This document shows positions 51,114-60,871 of a DNA stretch of 64,000 nt, piece after piece. Position numbers and translations under genes: made by a program. Below the pieces are notes generated by a model. It had not been told where the DNA came from and did not search any database. It saw nothing but the letters and a program-made list of their open reading frames with translations. The stretch is taken from assembly GCA_037383845.1 (NCBI GenBank), contig JARRON010000002.1, positions 1 through 64,000 on the forward strand, written 5' to 3'. Within the stretch, counting starts at the first letter, position 1; the number at the start of each line of letters is the position of its first letter. The stretch comes from JARRON01 sp037383845. Lineage in GTDB: Bacteria; Pseudomonadota; Gammaproteobacteria; Steroidobacterales; XN24.

Positions 51114-52115
51114 TCAGGCGTCCTGGTCCGACCCGCCGGGCACCAGTACTGCCGCGCCGGTCAGGCGGCCCTCCCGTAGATCTTCCAGCGCCCGGTTCGC
51201 CTCTTCCAGGGGATACGGGGTGACGCGCGTGCGCACCGGCACCCGTGGCGCCAGGGCCAGGAAGCTGCGGGCATCCTCGCGGGTCAGGTTGGCCACCGAG
51301 CGCACCTGCCGCTCCTCCCAGAGAATCGAGTAGGGGAAGGCCGGAATGTCGCTCATGTGGATGCCGCCGCAGACCACCGTGCCGCCGCGGGTTACGTTCC
51401 GGAGAGCGGCGGGCACGAGGCTGCCCACGGGCGCGAAAATGATGGCCGCATCCAGCGGCCGCGGCGCCGGCTTGTCCGAATCGCCGGCCCAGTCCGCGCC
51501 GTGCTCGAGGGCGAACGCCCGGGCCTGCTGATCGCCCGGGCGGGTGAAGGCAAATACCTTGCGGCCCTGCCAGCGTGCCACCTGGGCAATGATATGGGCC
51601 GCGGCGCCGAACCCGTAGATGCCCAGGTGCTCGGCCTCGCCCGCCATCACGAGGCTGCGGTAGCCGATGAGCCCGGCGCACAGCAGCGGTGCGGCGTGAA
51701 TGTCGTCGTATTCCTCCGGCAGAGGAAACACGAACCGGGCATCTGCGAGCATTTCCTCCGCGTAGCCGCCGTCGAGCTGGTAACCGGTGAAACGCGCCTG
51801 CTCGCAGAGGTTCTCCCGACCCTCGCGGCACCATCGGCACTCGCCGCAGCTGTAGCCCAGCCAGGGCACACCCACCCGGGCCCCCCGGGGCAGGTCCGTC
51901 CCCTCGCCCGCCGCCTCTATGGTCCCCACGACCTCGTGGCCGGGCACTATCGGGCACGGGATATCCGGAAGTTCCCCGTCTACGACATGGAGGTCCGTCC
52001 GGCAAACGCCGCAGGCCCGGACCCGGATACGGACCTGGCCGGGGCCGGGTTCCGGCAGCGAACGGCTGCGGGTCTGCAGGGATTCACCAGGCGCCGGCAG
52101 CACCATCGCTTTCAC
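51114..52115 (-). CDS. Zinc-dependent alcohol dehydrogenase
   Basis: 333-aa MDR enzyme. Catalytic zinc ligands are Cys in CGVCRTDLHV and the His-Glu of GHEVVG. The four structural zinc cysteines lie in CGECRWCREGRENLC. The NAD(P) fold has GIYGFGAAAHIIAQVA, whose pattern (G-x-G-x-x-x) differs slightly from typical GLGGLG. Best match is the AdhP/AdhA class acting on short-chain alcohols and aldehydes. It converges with the AttH-like gene and precedes the GGDEF-EAL gene by 11 bp on the other side. Confidence 0.92.
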   Translation of the reverse strand: MKAMVLPAPGESLQTRSRSLPEPGPGQVRIRVRACGVCRTDLHVVDGELPDIPCPIVPGHEVVGTIEAAGEGTDLPRGARVGVPWLGYSCGECRWCREGRENLCEQARFTGYQLDGGYAEEMLADARFVFPLPEEYDDIHAAPLLCAGLIGYRSLVMAGEAEHLGIYGFGAAAHIIAQVARWQGRKVFAFTRPGDQQARAFALEHGADWAGDSDKPAPRPLDAAIIFAPVGSLVPAALRNVTRGGTVVCGGIHMSDIPAFPYSILWEERQVRSVANLTREDARSFLALAPRVPVRTRVTPYPLEEANRALEDLREGRLTGAAVLVPGGSDQDA

Positions 52116-52126
52116 GGTCGGGGCCC

Positions 52127-54520
52127 TTATCGCGTGCCGAGGACGGTGTCGTGCATGGGATAGCCGGAGGCCTGGGCGTCCAGGAGGTCGAGGTAGGCTG
52201 ACGGGTCGAGCCCCGCCCCGAACAGGTGGCCCTGGGCGTAGTGGCAGCCCAGGCTCTTCAGCAGCTCCGCCTGCTCAACCGTCTCCACGCCCTCAGCCAC
52301 GACGTCCATTCCCAGGCTCTTCCCCAGGCCGAGGATGGCCGTGACGATGGCCCGGCTGTCCTGCCGCTCCATGGCGTCCCCGACGAAGGAGCGGTCGATC
52401 TTCAGCGTCCCGATGGGAAAGTGCTGCAGGCTGGAAAGGGACGAATAGCCGGTGCCGAAGTCGTCGATGGACAGGTGAAGGCCGAGGCGGTAAAGCCGGT
52501 CCAGCATGCGCAGCGTTTTCTCGCCGTTGTCCGCCAGGGTGGATTCGGTGATCTCGAATTCCACGCAGGAGGGCGGGAGCTGGTGGCTTTCGAAGATGCC
52601 CTCGATACGCCTCACGAAGTCCCCCTGGCGGAGCTGGCGCAGGGACAGATTGACCGCGACCCGGCCCGGCCAGGGCACGTGCCGCTGCCACCGGGAGAAA
52701 TCCGTGCACACCTGGTCGAGCACCCATTCACCGATATCGAAGATCAGGGAGCTTTCCTCGGCCAGGGGAATGAATACCGACGGCGGAACTTCTCCCCGGC
52801 GGGTGTGCTGCCATCGCAGCAGGGCCTCCGCGCCAGCGACCCGTCCGTCGCGCAGGTCGACCTTGGGCTGGTAGAGAAGCTGGAACTCGTTGCGTTCCAT
52901 GGCGCGGCGCAGCTCATTCTTCAGCATGAGCCGCTCGACCGCGTCCGCGTTCATCTCAGGCGCGTAGAAGCCGTAGGTGCTGCCCCCGTTCTGCTTGGCG
53001 TGGTACATGGCGGCGTCGGCGTTGCGGATAAGGTCGATGACGTTGTCGCCGTCTCCGGGGAAGAGGGTGATGCCGATGCTGGCGGTGAGCATGATGGCAT
53101 GGCCTTCCACGTGGAACTCGGCGGCGATGGCGTCCAGCAGCTGCCTCGCCGCCGTGGCCACCGCCGCGCGCGCGCCGGAACCGGCGGGCACGCCTTCCAG
53201 CAGGACGGCGAACTCGTCTCCTCCGAGCCGGCCCACCAGGGTGTCCGGCGGCATGGCGTCCACCAGGCGCCGTGCGGTGATCTCCAGGCTGCGGTCGCCG
53301 ATGGGATGGCCCAGACGGTCATTGATCTCCTTGAAGCGGTCAACGTCCACGTACAGAAGGGCTGCTGCCGACCCGGCGCGACGGGCCCGGGAAAGGGCCT
53401 GCTGCAGCCTGTGCTGGAACTCCATGCGATTGGGCACGCGGGTGAGGGTGTCATAGCGGGTCAGGTAACGGATCCGCTTCTGTGCCTGCTTCTCCCGCGC
53501 CAGGCTCCTGAGCACAACGACAGTGCGGATTCCCTTGCCCTCCTGGACCAGATCGGACGTGGTGCAGGTTACCGGCACCGATTCCCCCGATGCGGTGCGC
53601 AGCCGGGCATTGCCCTCCGGGAATAACTGCCCGTCGTGACCGGGATGTGGTTGATCGGCGAACTCGTGGAAGTTCTCTCCGGTCAACTCCTCCGGTTCCC
53701 TGCCGAGCAGGGTGGCGGCCGCCCTGTTGGCTTCAAGAATATTGCCGTCCGGCTCGCATACCAGGACGCCTTCCTGGATCTGGTCGAGGACCTGCTCGAG
53801 GAAGCGGCGTGCCACCCGCATGGCGCTGAGCTCTTCCCGCAGTCCGACCAGGGCGCTGTTGAGGTTGACGATGCGGTCGGCCTGGGCGCCGGTGGGGCCG
53901 GCGCGGGGCGTGTCCGCGATCATTCGTCGAAGGTTGCCCGTAATGGTCCGGGCCGCCAGGAGGCCGATAAGAAGACTGGCGACGAGGATGACAAGGGAAG
54001 CCAGGACCAGGGTCCGCAGCAGCTCGTTCCGCTCCTGCCGGACCGCGTCGTGGATGGCGTCGAGCTCTATCGCGGCGTCACGGGCGGAGCTCACGGCGAC
54101 CCGGCCGCCTGCCAGGGGACCGGCCATGATGGGCTCGATGGCGTCGAACTCTTCCGACGGCGTGCCGAGGAGCACCGTGCCTCCGGGAGCGAAGACGACC
54201 AGCGCTTCCGTATCGCCGGGCAGGGCCTGCAGCAGCCGCAGCGCCTCTTCCCGGCTGGGGGCCGTCGCCGCCAGTCTTGCGGCACTGCCGGCGAGCCGGG
54301 CGCTGTGCCGGTCGTCATGGGAGACACCGAGGCCTGTGGCCGCGCTTCCCAGGTCCGTGGCCGCGTCGCGAATCTGCCATACCAGCATGCCGGCGGCGAC
54401 CAGGGCAGCTGCCAGGAGCGTCACAAGGGCAACGGGCACGAAGAACTTCAGTCCGAGCGACGCCCTGCCCAAGCGCGCATCATTGGCGGCAGGCCTGTCC
54501 GGCCTGTCGTCGGAGCTCAT
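52127..54520 (-). CDS. GGDEF-EAL cyclic-di-GMP protein with PAS domain
   Basis: 797 aa. Two membrane helices (about 25-50 and 165-190) flank a periplasmic sensor region. A PAS domain (LDQIQEGVLVCEPDGNILEANRAAATLL), a GGDEF domain with intact RLGGDEFAVLLEG, and an EAL domain with AGAEALLRWQH follow, with the conserved DDFGTGYSSLSSLQHFPIGTLKIDRSFV. There is no RxxD inhibitory site before the GGDEF loop (AMPPDTLVGR). Both catalytic signatures look functional, so it could synthesise and/or hydrolyse c-di-GMP. The next gene upstream of it is on the same strand and encodes a bactofilin. Confidence 0.93.
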   Translation of the reverse strand: MSSDDRPDRPAANDARLGRASLGLKFFVPVALVTLLAAALVAAGMLVWQIRDAATDLGSAATGLGVSHDDRHSARLAGSAARLAATAPSREEALRLLQALPGDTEALVVFAPGGTVLLGTPSEEFDAIEPIMAGPLAGGRVAVSSARDAAIELDAIHDAVRQERNELLRTLVLASLVILVASLLIGLLAARTITGNLRRMIADTPRAGPTGAQADRIVNLNSALVGLREELSAMRVARRFLEQVLDQIQEGVLVCEPDGNILEANRAAATLLGREPEELTGENFHEFADQPHPGHDGQLFPEGNARLRTASGESVPVTCTTSDLVQEGKGIRTVVVLRSLAREKQAQKRIRYLTRYDTLTRVPNRMEFQHRLQQALSRARRAGSAAALLYVDVDRFKEINDRLGHPIGDRSLEITARRLVDAMPPDTLVGRLGGDEFAVLLEGVPAGSGARAAVATAARQLLDAIAAEFHVEGHAIMLTASIGITLFPGDGDNVIDLIRNADAAMYHAKQNGGSTYGFYAPEMNADAVERLMLKNELRRAMERNEFQLLYQPKVDLRDGRVAGAEALLRWQHTRRGEVPPSVFIPLAEESSLIFDIGEWVLDQVCTDFSRWQRHVPWPGRVAVNLSLRQLRQGDFVRRIEGIFESHQLPPSCVEFEITESTLADNGEKTLRMLDRLYRLGLHLSIDDFGTGYSSLSSLQHFPIGTLKIDRSFVGDAMERQDSRAIVTAILGLGKSLGMDVVAEGVETVEQAELLKSLGCHYAQGHLFGAGLDPSAYLDLLDAQASGYPMHDTVLGTR

Positions 54521-54653
54521 TTTCCCTCCCCCCGGCGGTGACGGTTATCGGTCCGCCCGGCGCTTTGCGTGATTGTTGTTATTGTTCAGGAAACGCACTG
54601 GAAGGAAAGCACAATCCGTTCCGGAATGCTACGGCCAGCGGACGGAGCCGGCT

Positions 54654-55043
54654 TCAGGCGTCGCGGCGGTCCTCGAAATGCCGGACCTCGCCTTCACCCA
54701 CCATCCGGACCTCTCCGTCCACCACCGAGCCCTGGGCCATGGCCACCCGGGCAGCGGCGATGCGGCCCCGGATGCGGGCTGACGCGGTGATTTCCAGGCT
54801 GCCCCGGGCATTGATCTCGCCTGTGACCTCGCCGGCGATGATCACGTCGTCAGCGGCGATATCGCCCTCCCAGCGGCCGCTGTCGGCCACCGTGACGGCT
54901 CCCCTGATGTCGGCATTGCCGGTGACCTGCCCGGAAATCATGAAATGGCCTTCTCCGGACAGATCGCCGTCGATCCGGGCCTGGGGACCGATGATGGTGG
55001 CCGGCTGTCCAATGCGGTCCCTGAGTCGGCGTTTGGGGGCCAT
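54654..55043 (-). CDS. Bactofilin
   Basis: 129 aa. A central right-handed beta-helix shows the regular hexapeptide-like repeats of bactofilins (IDGDLSGEGHFMISGQVTGNADI ... IIAGEVTGEINARGSLEITASARIRGRI). Polymer-forming scaffolds that organise cell shape, stalks or peptidoglycan enzymes. ATG with TCAGGAGA upstream. No LytM peptidase gene is adjacent, unlike the common bactofilin arrangement. Confidence 0.9.
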   Translation of the reverse strand: MAPKRRLRDRIGQPATIIGPQARIDGDLSGEGHFMISGQVTGNADIRGAVTVADSGRWEGDIAADDVIIAGEVTGEINARGSLEITASARIRGRIAAARVAMAQGSVVDGEVRMVGEGEVRHFEDRRDA

Positions 55044-55126
55044 GCAGTTCTCCTGAATCGACCTAATCCGGCGCCCTGCGGCGCCGAGTGGCATGCTATC
55101 ACTCCGGGAGCGGGAGCAATGCACGA

Positions 55127-56008
55127 ATGCGGACCATGGCCGTGAAGAACCCTTGCACGATGCGTGTCGCAGCGCTGTTTCTGGCAGCGATGGTACTGGC
55201 CGGCTGCGCGACGCAGCTGGCGTACCGGAATGCCGACTTCCTGCTGACGACTTACATCGAGGACTATGTGCCACTGGAGAGGGCCCAGGAGGAGGAGCTG
55301 GAATGGCGGATCGATGCGCTGCTCGCCTGGCACAGCCGGGAAGCCCTGCCTGAATATGCCCGGTGGCTCAGGGAAGTGGGCGCTGCCATCGGGGATGGTG
55401 AGCCACTGGCAGCCTCCCGGGTCCGGACCTGGGCGGAAGACCTCAGGGGTTTCTGGCAGGAGCTGGCGCGCCGCGCGGCGCCGGATCTCGTCGCGCTGGG
55501 CACGTCGCTGAGCGACGAACAGGTGCAGGCCTTTGTCGCCAGGCTGGAGGAGGAGCACGCGGAGCGGGTGGAGGAATACGGCGAGCGCAGCCCCGAGGAA
55601 CAGCTGGAGCGCCGGGAGGAGCGGATGGAGGAATTCATTTCGCGCTGGACGGGACGCCTGTCCCGTGAGCAGGTGGACATGATCCGGCGCTGGGCCGCGG
55701 CGGTGCGGCCCGCCACCGACCTGTGGCTGGAGAACCGGGCGCACCGCATCGACCTGACGCGCGAGGCGCTGGCCCGCCGGGAGGAACCCGGGGCCCTGGC
55801 TGAGGCCGTGGAGACGCTGGTAGTGGATACGCGACCCCACTGGAGCGAAAGCTACCGGGCTGTCGTCGAGCACAACACGGCCCTGACGACCGACTTCCTC
55901 GCCCGGTTCAAGGAAGCACTTGACCCGAAGCAGAGAGCCCGGGCCCGCGCCCGCCTGGAGGAGCTGGCGGAGGAAATGGAAGCCCTGGTGCCGGAACCGG
56001 CGCGCTGA
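55127..56008 (+). CDS. DUF6279 family lipoprotein
   Basis: 293 aa. Signal peptide with lipobox VLAGC and a long, highly charged, alpha-helical domain (RAQEEELEWRIDALLAWH ... EERMEEFISRWTGRLSREQVDMIRRWA). Family lipoproteins start with QLAYRNADFLLTTYIEDYV-like residues that contact the membrane. Function unknown. Several Met codons are possible; the one here gives a signal peptide with a short basic start and has GGGAG upstream, while the Met three codons later is an alternative. Confidence 0.82.
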   Translation: MRTMAVKNPCTMRVAALFLAAMVLAGCATQLAYRNADFLLTTYIEDYVPLERAQEEELEWRIDALLAWHSREALPEYARWLREVGAAIGDGEPLAASRVRTWAEDLRGFWQELARRAAPDLVALGTSLSDEQVQAFVARLEEEHAERVEEYGERSPEEQLERREERMEEFISRWTGRLSREQVDMIRRWAAAVRPATDLWLENRAHRIDLTREALARREEPGALAEAVETLVVDTRPHWSESYRAVVEHNTALTTDFLARFKEALDPKQRARARARLEELAEEMEALVPEPAR

Positions 56009-56098
56009 TGCTGCAGTGCAAGTGGCTGAGAACTCGCGGGCAGATTACATTTCGCGCCTGCCCCCGGCTTGGCACCGACTCACAGGAGAGAGCGCAGC

Positions 56099-57796
56099 AT
56101 GGAAAAGCCCTGGCTTGAGAATTACCCACCGGGCGTACCCGCCGAGATCGAGCTCGGGCCGGACGACACCCTGGTGACGGTCCTGGAGGAAAGCTTCCGG
56201 CGTTTCCGCGACCGGCCTGCCTTCGCCTGCATGGGTCGCACGCTGACCTACGGCGAGCTGGATGACCTGTCGGGGGCCTTCGCCGGCTTCCTCACCGGCG
56301 AGATCGGCCTGAAGCCGGGCAGCCGGGTGGCCATCATGCTCCCGAACCTGCTGCAGTACCCGGTGGCCCTGTGCGGGATCCTCCGCGCCGGCATGACGGT
56401 GGTCAACGTCAATCCCCTGTACACCGCCCGGGAGCTGAAGCACCAGCTGTCCGACTCCGGCGCAGAGGCCATCCTGATCCTGGAGAACTTCGCCTCCACC
56501 CTCCAGAAGGTCCGCGGCGACGTCCCGACGAAGCACGTGGTCGTGACGGGTATCGGCGACATGCTTTCTTTTCCGAAACGCCAGATCACGAACCTCGTGG
56601 TGCGCCGGGTCAAGAAGATGGTCCCGGACTGGTCGCTGCCGGGCCACGTCACCCTGGACGCCGCCCTTTCCAAGGGCCGCGCGGCCGGCTTCACGCCGTC
56701 GCCGGTGTCCCAGGACGCCCTGGCTTTCCTGCAGTACACCGGCGGCACGACCGGGGTCTCCAAGGGGGCCATGCTCACCCACCGGAACATGGTGGCCAAC
56801 CTGCGCCAGATGGCGGCGTATATCGGCGGACTCATCGATGAGGGGCAGGAGGTGGTCATTACCGCTCTGCCGCTTTATCACGTCTTCAGCCTGGTGTGTA
56901 ACTGCCTGCTGTTCGTGTCGGTGGGCGGCCTGAACGTGCTGATCACCAATCCGAGGGACATGCCGGCCTTCGTCAAGGAACTGTCCCAGTGGCCTTTCTC
57001 CATCATCACCGGCGTCAATACTCTCTATAACGGGCTGCTTCACGAGCCCGGCTTCGCCCGGCTCGATTTCAGCCACCTGAAGTGGGCCGGCGCGGGAGGC
57101 ATGGCACTGCAGGCCTCGGTGGCGCAGCGCTGGCGGGAGGTCACCGGCAAGACGGTCCACGAGGGCTACGGGCTGACCGAGACCTCGCCGGTGGTGACCA
57201 TGCAGCCCTCGGTGGAGAACGAGGCAGCATTCACCGGCACCATCGGCCTGCCCATCCCTTCCACGGAAGTCGTCGTCCGGGACGAGTCCGGCCGGGACCT
57301 GCCCGTCGGCGAGGCGGGCGAGCTGTGCGTGCGCGGGCCCCAGGTGATGGCCGGCTACTGGCAGCGGCCGGAGGCGACGGAAGCGGTGATGTATCCCGAC
57401 GGATTTCTGCGCACCGGCGACGTCGCCACCATGGATGAGCAGGGCTACTTCCGCATCGTGGACCGGAAGAAGGACATGATCCTGGTGTCCGGTTTCAACG
57501 TCTATCCCAACGAGGTGGAGAATGTCCTCACGCTGCACGAGGAGATCGTCGAGGCCGCGTGCATCGGCGTGCCGGATCCCAAATCCACCGAGGCCGTAAA
57601 GGTCTTCATCGTGCGCACGTCCGGCTCCACCCTGGACCACGCCGCGGTAGTGGCCCACTGCCGGGAACATCTCACCGGCTACAAGGTGCCCCGACACGTG
57701 GAGTTCCGTGAGGAGCTGCCCAAGACCAACGTGGGCAAGATCCTTCGGCGCGCCCTCCGGGACGAAGAACTCAAGCGCAGCTCGACCGCAGCCTGA
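56099..57796 (+). CDS. fadD: Long-chain fatty acid-CoA ligase (first copy)
   Basis: 565-aa AMP-forming synthetase. It activates fatty acids to acyl-CoA for beta-oxidation. P-loop-like YTGGTTGVSKGAMLTH, then YGLTETSPVV, GWFHTGD-like FLRTGDVATM and the catalytic Lys region near the C-terminus, PKTNVGKILRRALRDEE. The FACS signature is intact. ATG preceded by CAGGAGAGAG. Length is like E. coli FadD (561 aa). The second copy begins 8 bp after its stop. Confidence 0.93.
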   Translation: MEKPWLENYPPGVPAEIELGPDDTLVTVLEESFRRFRDRPAFACMGRTLTYGELDDLSGAFAGFLTGEIGLKPGSRVAIMLPNLLQYPVALCGILRAGMTVVNVNPLYTARELKHQLSDSGAEAILILENFASTLQKVRGDVPTKHVVVTGIGDMLSFPKRQITNLVVRRVKKMVPDWSLPGHVTLDAALSKGRAAGFTPSPVSQDALAFLQYTGGTTGVSKGAMLTHRNMVANLRQMAAYIGGLIDEGQEVVITALPLYHVFSLVCNCLLFVSVGGLNVLITNPRDMPAFVKELSQWPFSIITGVNTLYNGLLHEPGFARLDFSHLKWAGAGGMALQASVAQRWREVTGKTVHEGYGLTETSPVVTMQPSVENEAAFTGTIGLPIPSTEVVVRDESGRDLPVGEAGELCVRGPQVMAGYWQRPEATEAVMYPDGFLRTGDVATMDEQGYFRIVDRKKDMILVSGFNVYPNEVENVLTLHEEIVEAACIGVPDPKSTEAVKVFIVRTSGSTLDHAAVVAHCREHLTGYKVPRHVEFREELPKTNVGKILRRALRDEELKRSSTAA

Positions 57797-57804
57797 GAAC
57801 CCGA

Positions 57805-59451
57805 GTGGCAGTGTCCGGAACCGGCCCCGGGCTGCCGCCCGGGCCGGACACTCTGGCCGGGTACTGTCGCGCCCTCCTCGAGGCCCACGGCGACCGTCCC
57901 GCCTTCACCTGCCTGGACGCCACGCTGAGCTTCAGCGAGCTGGACCGGCTTTCCCGTGACTTCGCGGCCTGGCTGCAGCATGAAGCCGGCCTCGGCGCCG
58001 GGGACCGGGTGGCCCTGATGATGCCCAATCTCCTCCAGTATCCCGTGGCCCTTTTCGGGCTGCTGCGGGCGGGGATGACCGTGGTCAACGTCAATCCCCT
58101 CTATACGCCCAGGGAACTGGAGCACCAGCTGGTGGACTCCGGCGCCCGCGCCATCCTGGTGCTGGACAGCTGTGCGGCCACCCTGGAGGCGGTGGTGGGC
58201 CGCACGCCCGTGGAGCACGTCCTCGTGACCGGGGTCGGGGACCTGCTGCCCGGCCTGCGGGGACACCTGGCCGACTTCGTCCTGCGCAGGGTGAGAAAGG
58301 CGGTGCCGCCCTATCGCCTGCCGGGTCACCACCGGTTCCGCGACCTGATGGCACAGCGCGGGAGGGCCGACTTCCGCCCCGCGGCGGTGAGTGCGGACGA
58401 CCTGGCTTTCCTGCAATACACCGGCGGCACCACCGGCCCGTCCAAGGGCGCGATGCTCACCCATGGGACGGTGGCCCGGAATCTCCGCCAGGCACAGGAT
58501 CTGCAGGCGCCCCTGCTGTCCCGGGCGGACCAGACTGTCGTCCTTCCCCTGCCGCTGTACCATGCCGCCGCCCTCATCCCCGGCTGCCTGCTCATGGCCG
58601 GGAACGGCATCCACGTGGTACTCATCCCCAACCCCCGGGACCTGGACGCGTTTGTGAAAGACCTGCGCAAGTACCCTCTGTCAGGCTTCATGGGCATCAA
58701 CACCCTGTTCCAGGCCCTGCTGGCCAGGGAGGACTTCCGGCATCTGGATTTCAGCGGCCTGTGCTGGGCTGCCACCGGCGGTGCGCCCCTGCATGAGGCG
58801 GTGGCCCTTGCCTGGCATGAACTCACCGGCGTCCGCATCCAGGTCCTGTACGGCCTGACCGAGACTTCGCCACTGCTCAGCGGGGAATCCCCGGCGGAGT
58901 CCGCCCCCTATACCGGTACCGTCGGGCGGCCGGTGGTGGGTACGGAGGTATCCATCCGGGACGAATCCGGTGCGGAAGTGCCGCCCGGCGCACCGGGAGA
59001 GCTCTGCGTACGGGGACCCCAGGTGATGCCGGGCTACCTCAACCGACCGGAAGAGACCCGTGCGGCCTTTACCGGGGACGGGTTCTTCCGTACCGGCGAC
59101 GTGGTGAGACAGGAGCCAGATGGTAATCTCCGGATCGTGGACCGGAAAAAGGACATGATCCTGGTGTCCGGTTTCAACGTGTATCCCAACGAGGTGGAGA
59201 ACGTCGTGTGCGGTCACGCGTCCGTGGCCGAGGCGGCCTGCGTGGCGACTCCCGACGAGCGCACGGGGGAGGCGGTGAAGCTCTTCGTGGTGCTGAAGCC
59301 TGGCGAGCGAGCGTCGGCGGAAGACATCGTCGCCCACTGCCGGGGGAACCTGACGGCCTACAAGGTGCCAAAACACATCGTGTTCAAGAACGAGCTGCCA
59401 AAGACGAATGTGGGCAAGATCCTGCGGCGCGCTCTCCGGGAGGAAGGCTGA
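57805..59451 (+). CDS. fadD2: Long-chain fatty acid-CoA ligase (second copy)
   Basis: 548 aa, GTG start. Same motifs as its neighbour (YTGGTTGPSKGAMLTH, YGLTETSPLL, PKTNVGKILRRALREEG) with clear but incomplete sequence identity, so an old tandem duplication. In Pseudomonas the two tandem fadD genes have different chain-length preference; here that is only an analogy. Another GTG two codons further in is an alternative start. Its stop is followed directly by the DUF3108 gene. Confidence 0.9.
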   Translation: MAVSGTGPGLPPGPDTLAGYCRALLEAHGDRPAFTCLDATLSFSELDRLSRDFAAWLQHEAGLGAGDRVALMMPNLLQYPVALFGLLRAGMTVVNVNPLYTPRELEHQLVDSGARAILVLDSCAATLEAVVGRTPVEHVLVTGVGDLLPGLRGHLADFVLRRVRKAVPPYRLPGHHRFRDLMAQRGRADFRPAAVSADDLAFLQYTGGTTGPSKGAMLTHGTVARNLRQAQDLQAPLLSRADQTVVLPLPLYHAAALIPGCLLMAGNGIHVVLIPNPRDLDAFVKDLRKYPLSGFMGINTLFQALLAREDFRHLDFSGLCWAATGGAPLHEAVALAWHELTGVRIQVLYGLTETSPLLSGESPAESAPYTGTVGRPVVGTEVSIRDESGAEVPPGAPGELCVRGPQVMPGYLNRPEETRAAFTGDGFFRTGDVVRQEPDGNLRIVDRKKDMILVSGFNVYPNEVENVVCGHASVAEAACVATPDERTGEAVKLFVVLKPGERASAEDIVAHCRGNLTAYKVPKHIVFKNELPKTNVGKILRRALREEG

Positions 59452-59452
59452 C

Positions 59453-60163
59453 GTGCTGCGCTTTGCCGTGGCCGTCGCCGCATTCCTGACCGCCAGCCTG
59501 GCGCTGGCGCAACCCGCCCTGGCGCCTTACCGGGCGGTTTACCACGCCACGGTGAAGCTGATTCCGGTGCAGGCTACCGTGAAGCTCACCCGCGGTGACG
59601 ATGACACGTGGACTTACGAGTCGGTGATCGAGCCCCGCGGCTGGGCGGGATTCGTCAGCCGCGAACTGACGGAAACCAGCGTGCTGAGGGTGGTAGAGGG
59701 GAGCCGCCTCGTCTCGGCGTCCTACCGCAAGCGGGACGAGCTGGGGGGCCGCGACAGCGACATCCGTTTCGATCTGGCCGCCGGGGAGATGGCGGTCCGC
59801 TACAGGGATCAGCGAAAGACCCTGCCCTGGGAGCCCGACATCCACGATCTCATGTCGCTGCGGCTCGTGCTGTCGAACGATTTCGTTCTGGACCGGCTGC
59901 GGGAGAGCTATCGCATCGTGGACGACAAGGGGCGCGTCCGGACGGTTTCCGTAACCCGCTCGGGGGAGCAGGCCCTGGAAACGGGCGTGGGCACGCTGGA
60001 AACGGTGCAAATCGAATACGTCGAAGATCGCAAGGACCGGCGCTACCGGGCCTGGCTGGCGCCTGCCCTGAACGGTGTGATCGTCCGCCTGGAACAGTAC
60101 GAGGACGGAGAACTCCGGGGGTCCCTGGAGCTTGCGGAGTACGGCCCCCTGGAAGGCGGCTGA
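59453..60163 (+). CDS. DUF3108 domain exported protein
   Basis: 236 aa. Signal peptide (VLRFAVAVAAFLTASLALA, cleavage after ALA) and a beta-rich DUF3108 domain (YRAVYHATVKLIPVQATVKLTR ... EQALETGVGTLETVQIEYVEDRKDRRYRAWLAPALNGVIVRLEQYEDGELRGSL). The family resembles outer-membrane-lipoprotein-like barrels, function unknown. Start GTG 1 bp after the fadD2 stop; the frame extends slightly upstream into fadD2 but without similarity. It converges with tonB. Confidence 0.85.
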   Translation: MLRFAVAVAAFLTASLALAQPALAPYRAVYHATVKLIPVQATVKLTRGDDDTWTYESVIEPRGWAGFVSRELTETSVLRVVEGSRLVSASYRKRDELGGRDSDIRFDLAAGEMAVRYRDQRKTLPWEPDIHDLMSLRLVLSNDFVLDRLRESYRIVDDKGRVRTVSVTRSGEQALETGVGTLETVQIEYVEDRKDRRYRAWLAPALNGVIVRLEQYEDGELRGSLELAEYGPLEGG

Positions 60164-60169
60164 GGAACG

Positions 60170-60871
60170 TCAGCCCGCCTGGTCCTGCAGCAGCCGGAAC
60201 TCGATGGTCTGCCGGCCGCGGCGCTTCACCGCCGTGCCGTCGACGATCCTGGGCTTGAATTTCCATCGCATCACGGCGCGAACCGCGTTGCGCTCGAAGA
60301 CGCCCACGGGATCCGCGTCGAGGACGTCGACGTCGCGCACACTGCCGTCCTCAAGGATGGTGAACTCCACCTGGACCCAGCCTTCGAGGCCCCTCACCAG
60401 CGCATCGCGGGGGTACTGGGGTTCGATACGGACGATGGGGATGATGTCCCCGTCGTGCATCTGCTGGCCCGGAGCCGTGCGATACGCTCCCAGCCAGGGG
60501 CCCTGCCCGCCGCCGAGGCCTGCTTCCACCGCCGGCATTTCGAAATCGATCTCCATGACCTGGGCGGCCGTGTCCTGGTTGATACGCACCTTGGGCGGAT
60601 CCGGGCGTTCTTTCGGGTCCGGCTTCGGCGGAAGCCGTCTTTCCTTCAGCCGCACCTCGCTGTCCTGGGCGACGTTGACGAACTCCAGGAGCTTGACCGG
60701 AACGGCGTTCTTGTCGGTGTCCGGGGCCCGGTTGACCAGGACCGTGTCCAGCAGGAACAGCAGCAGCGCCGCAACCACGCCGATGCAGATAAACAGCGTG
60801 GTGCGGGCCACGCTGGCGAAGGGGCTTTTTGCCGCCCTCGGGATACCGAGGGCCTCGTCAGCACTGATCAT
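60170..60871 (-). CDS. TonB-type energy transducer
   Basis: 233 aa. Cytoplasmic N-terminus, one membrane helix (TTLFICIGVVAALLLFLLDTVL), a short Pro/Lys-rich stretch (RRLPPKPDPKERPDPPKVR) and a C-terminal TonB fold (IIPIVRIEPQYPRDALVRGLEGWVQVEFTILEDGSV ... AVRAVMRWKFKPRIVDG). The Pro-rich spacer is shorter than in E. coli TonB. ATG overlaps the nitroreductase stop, with GGGAGGTC upstream. No exbB/exbD next to it, so it must share an ExbBD from elsewhere. Confidence 0.9.
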   Translation of the reverse strand: MISADEALGIPRAAKSPFASVARTTLFICIGVVAALLLFLLDTVLVNRAPDTDKNAVPVKLLEFVNVAQDSEVRLKERRLPPKPDPKERPDPPKVRINQDTAAQVMEIDFEMPAVEAGLGGGQGPWLGAYRTAPGQQMHDGDIIPIVRIEPQYPRDALVRGLEGWVQVEFTILEDGSVRDVDVLDADPVGVFERNAVRAVMRWKFKPRIVDGTAVKRRGRQTIEFRLLQDQAG

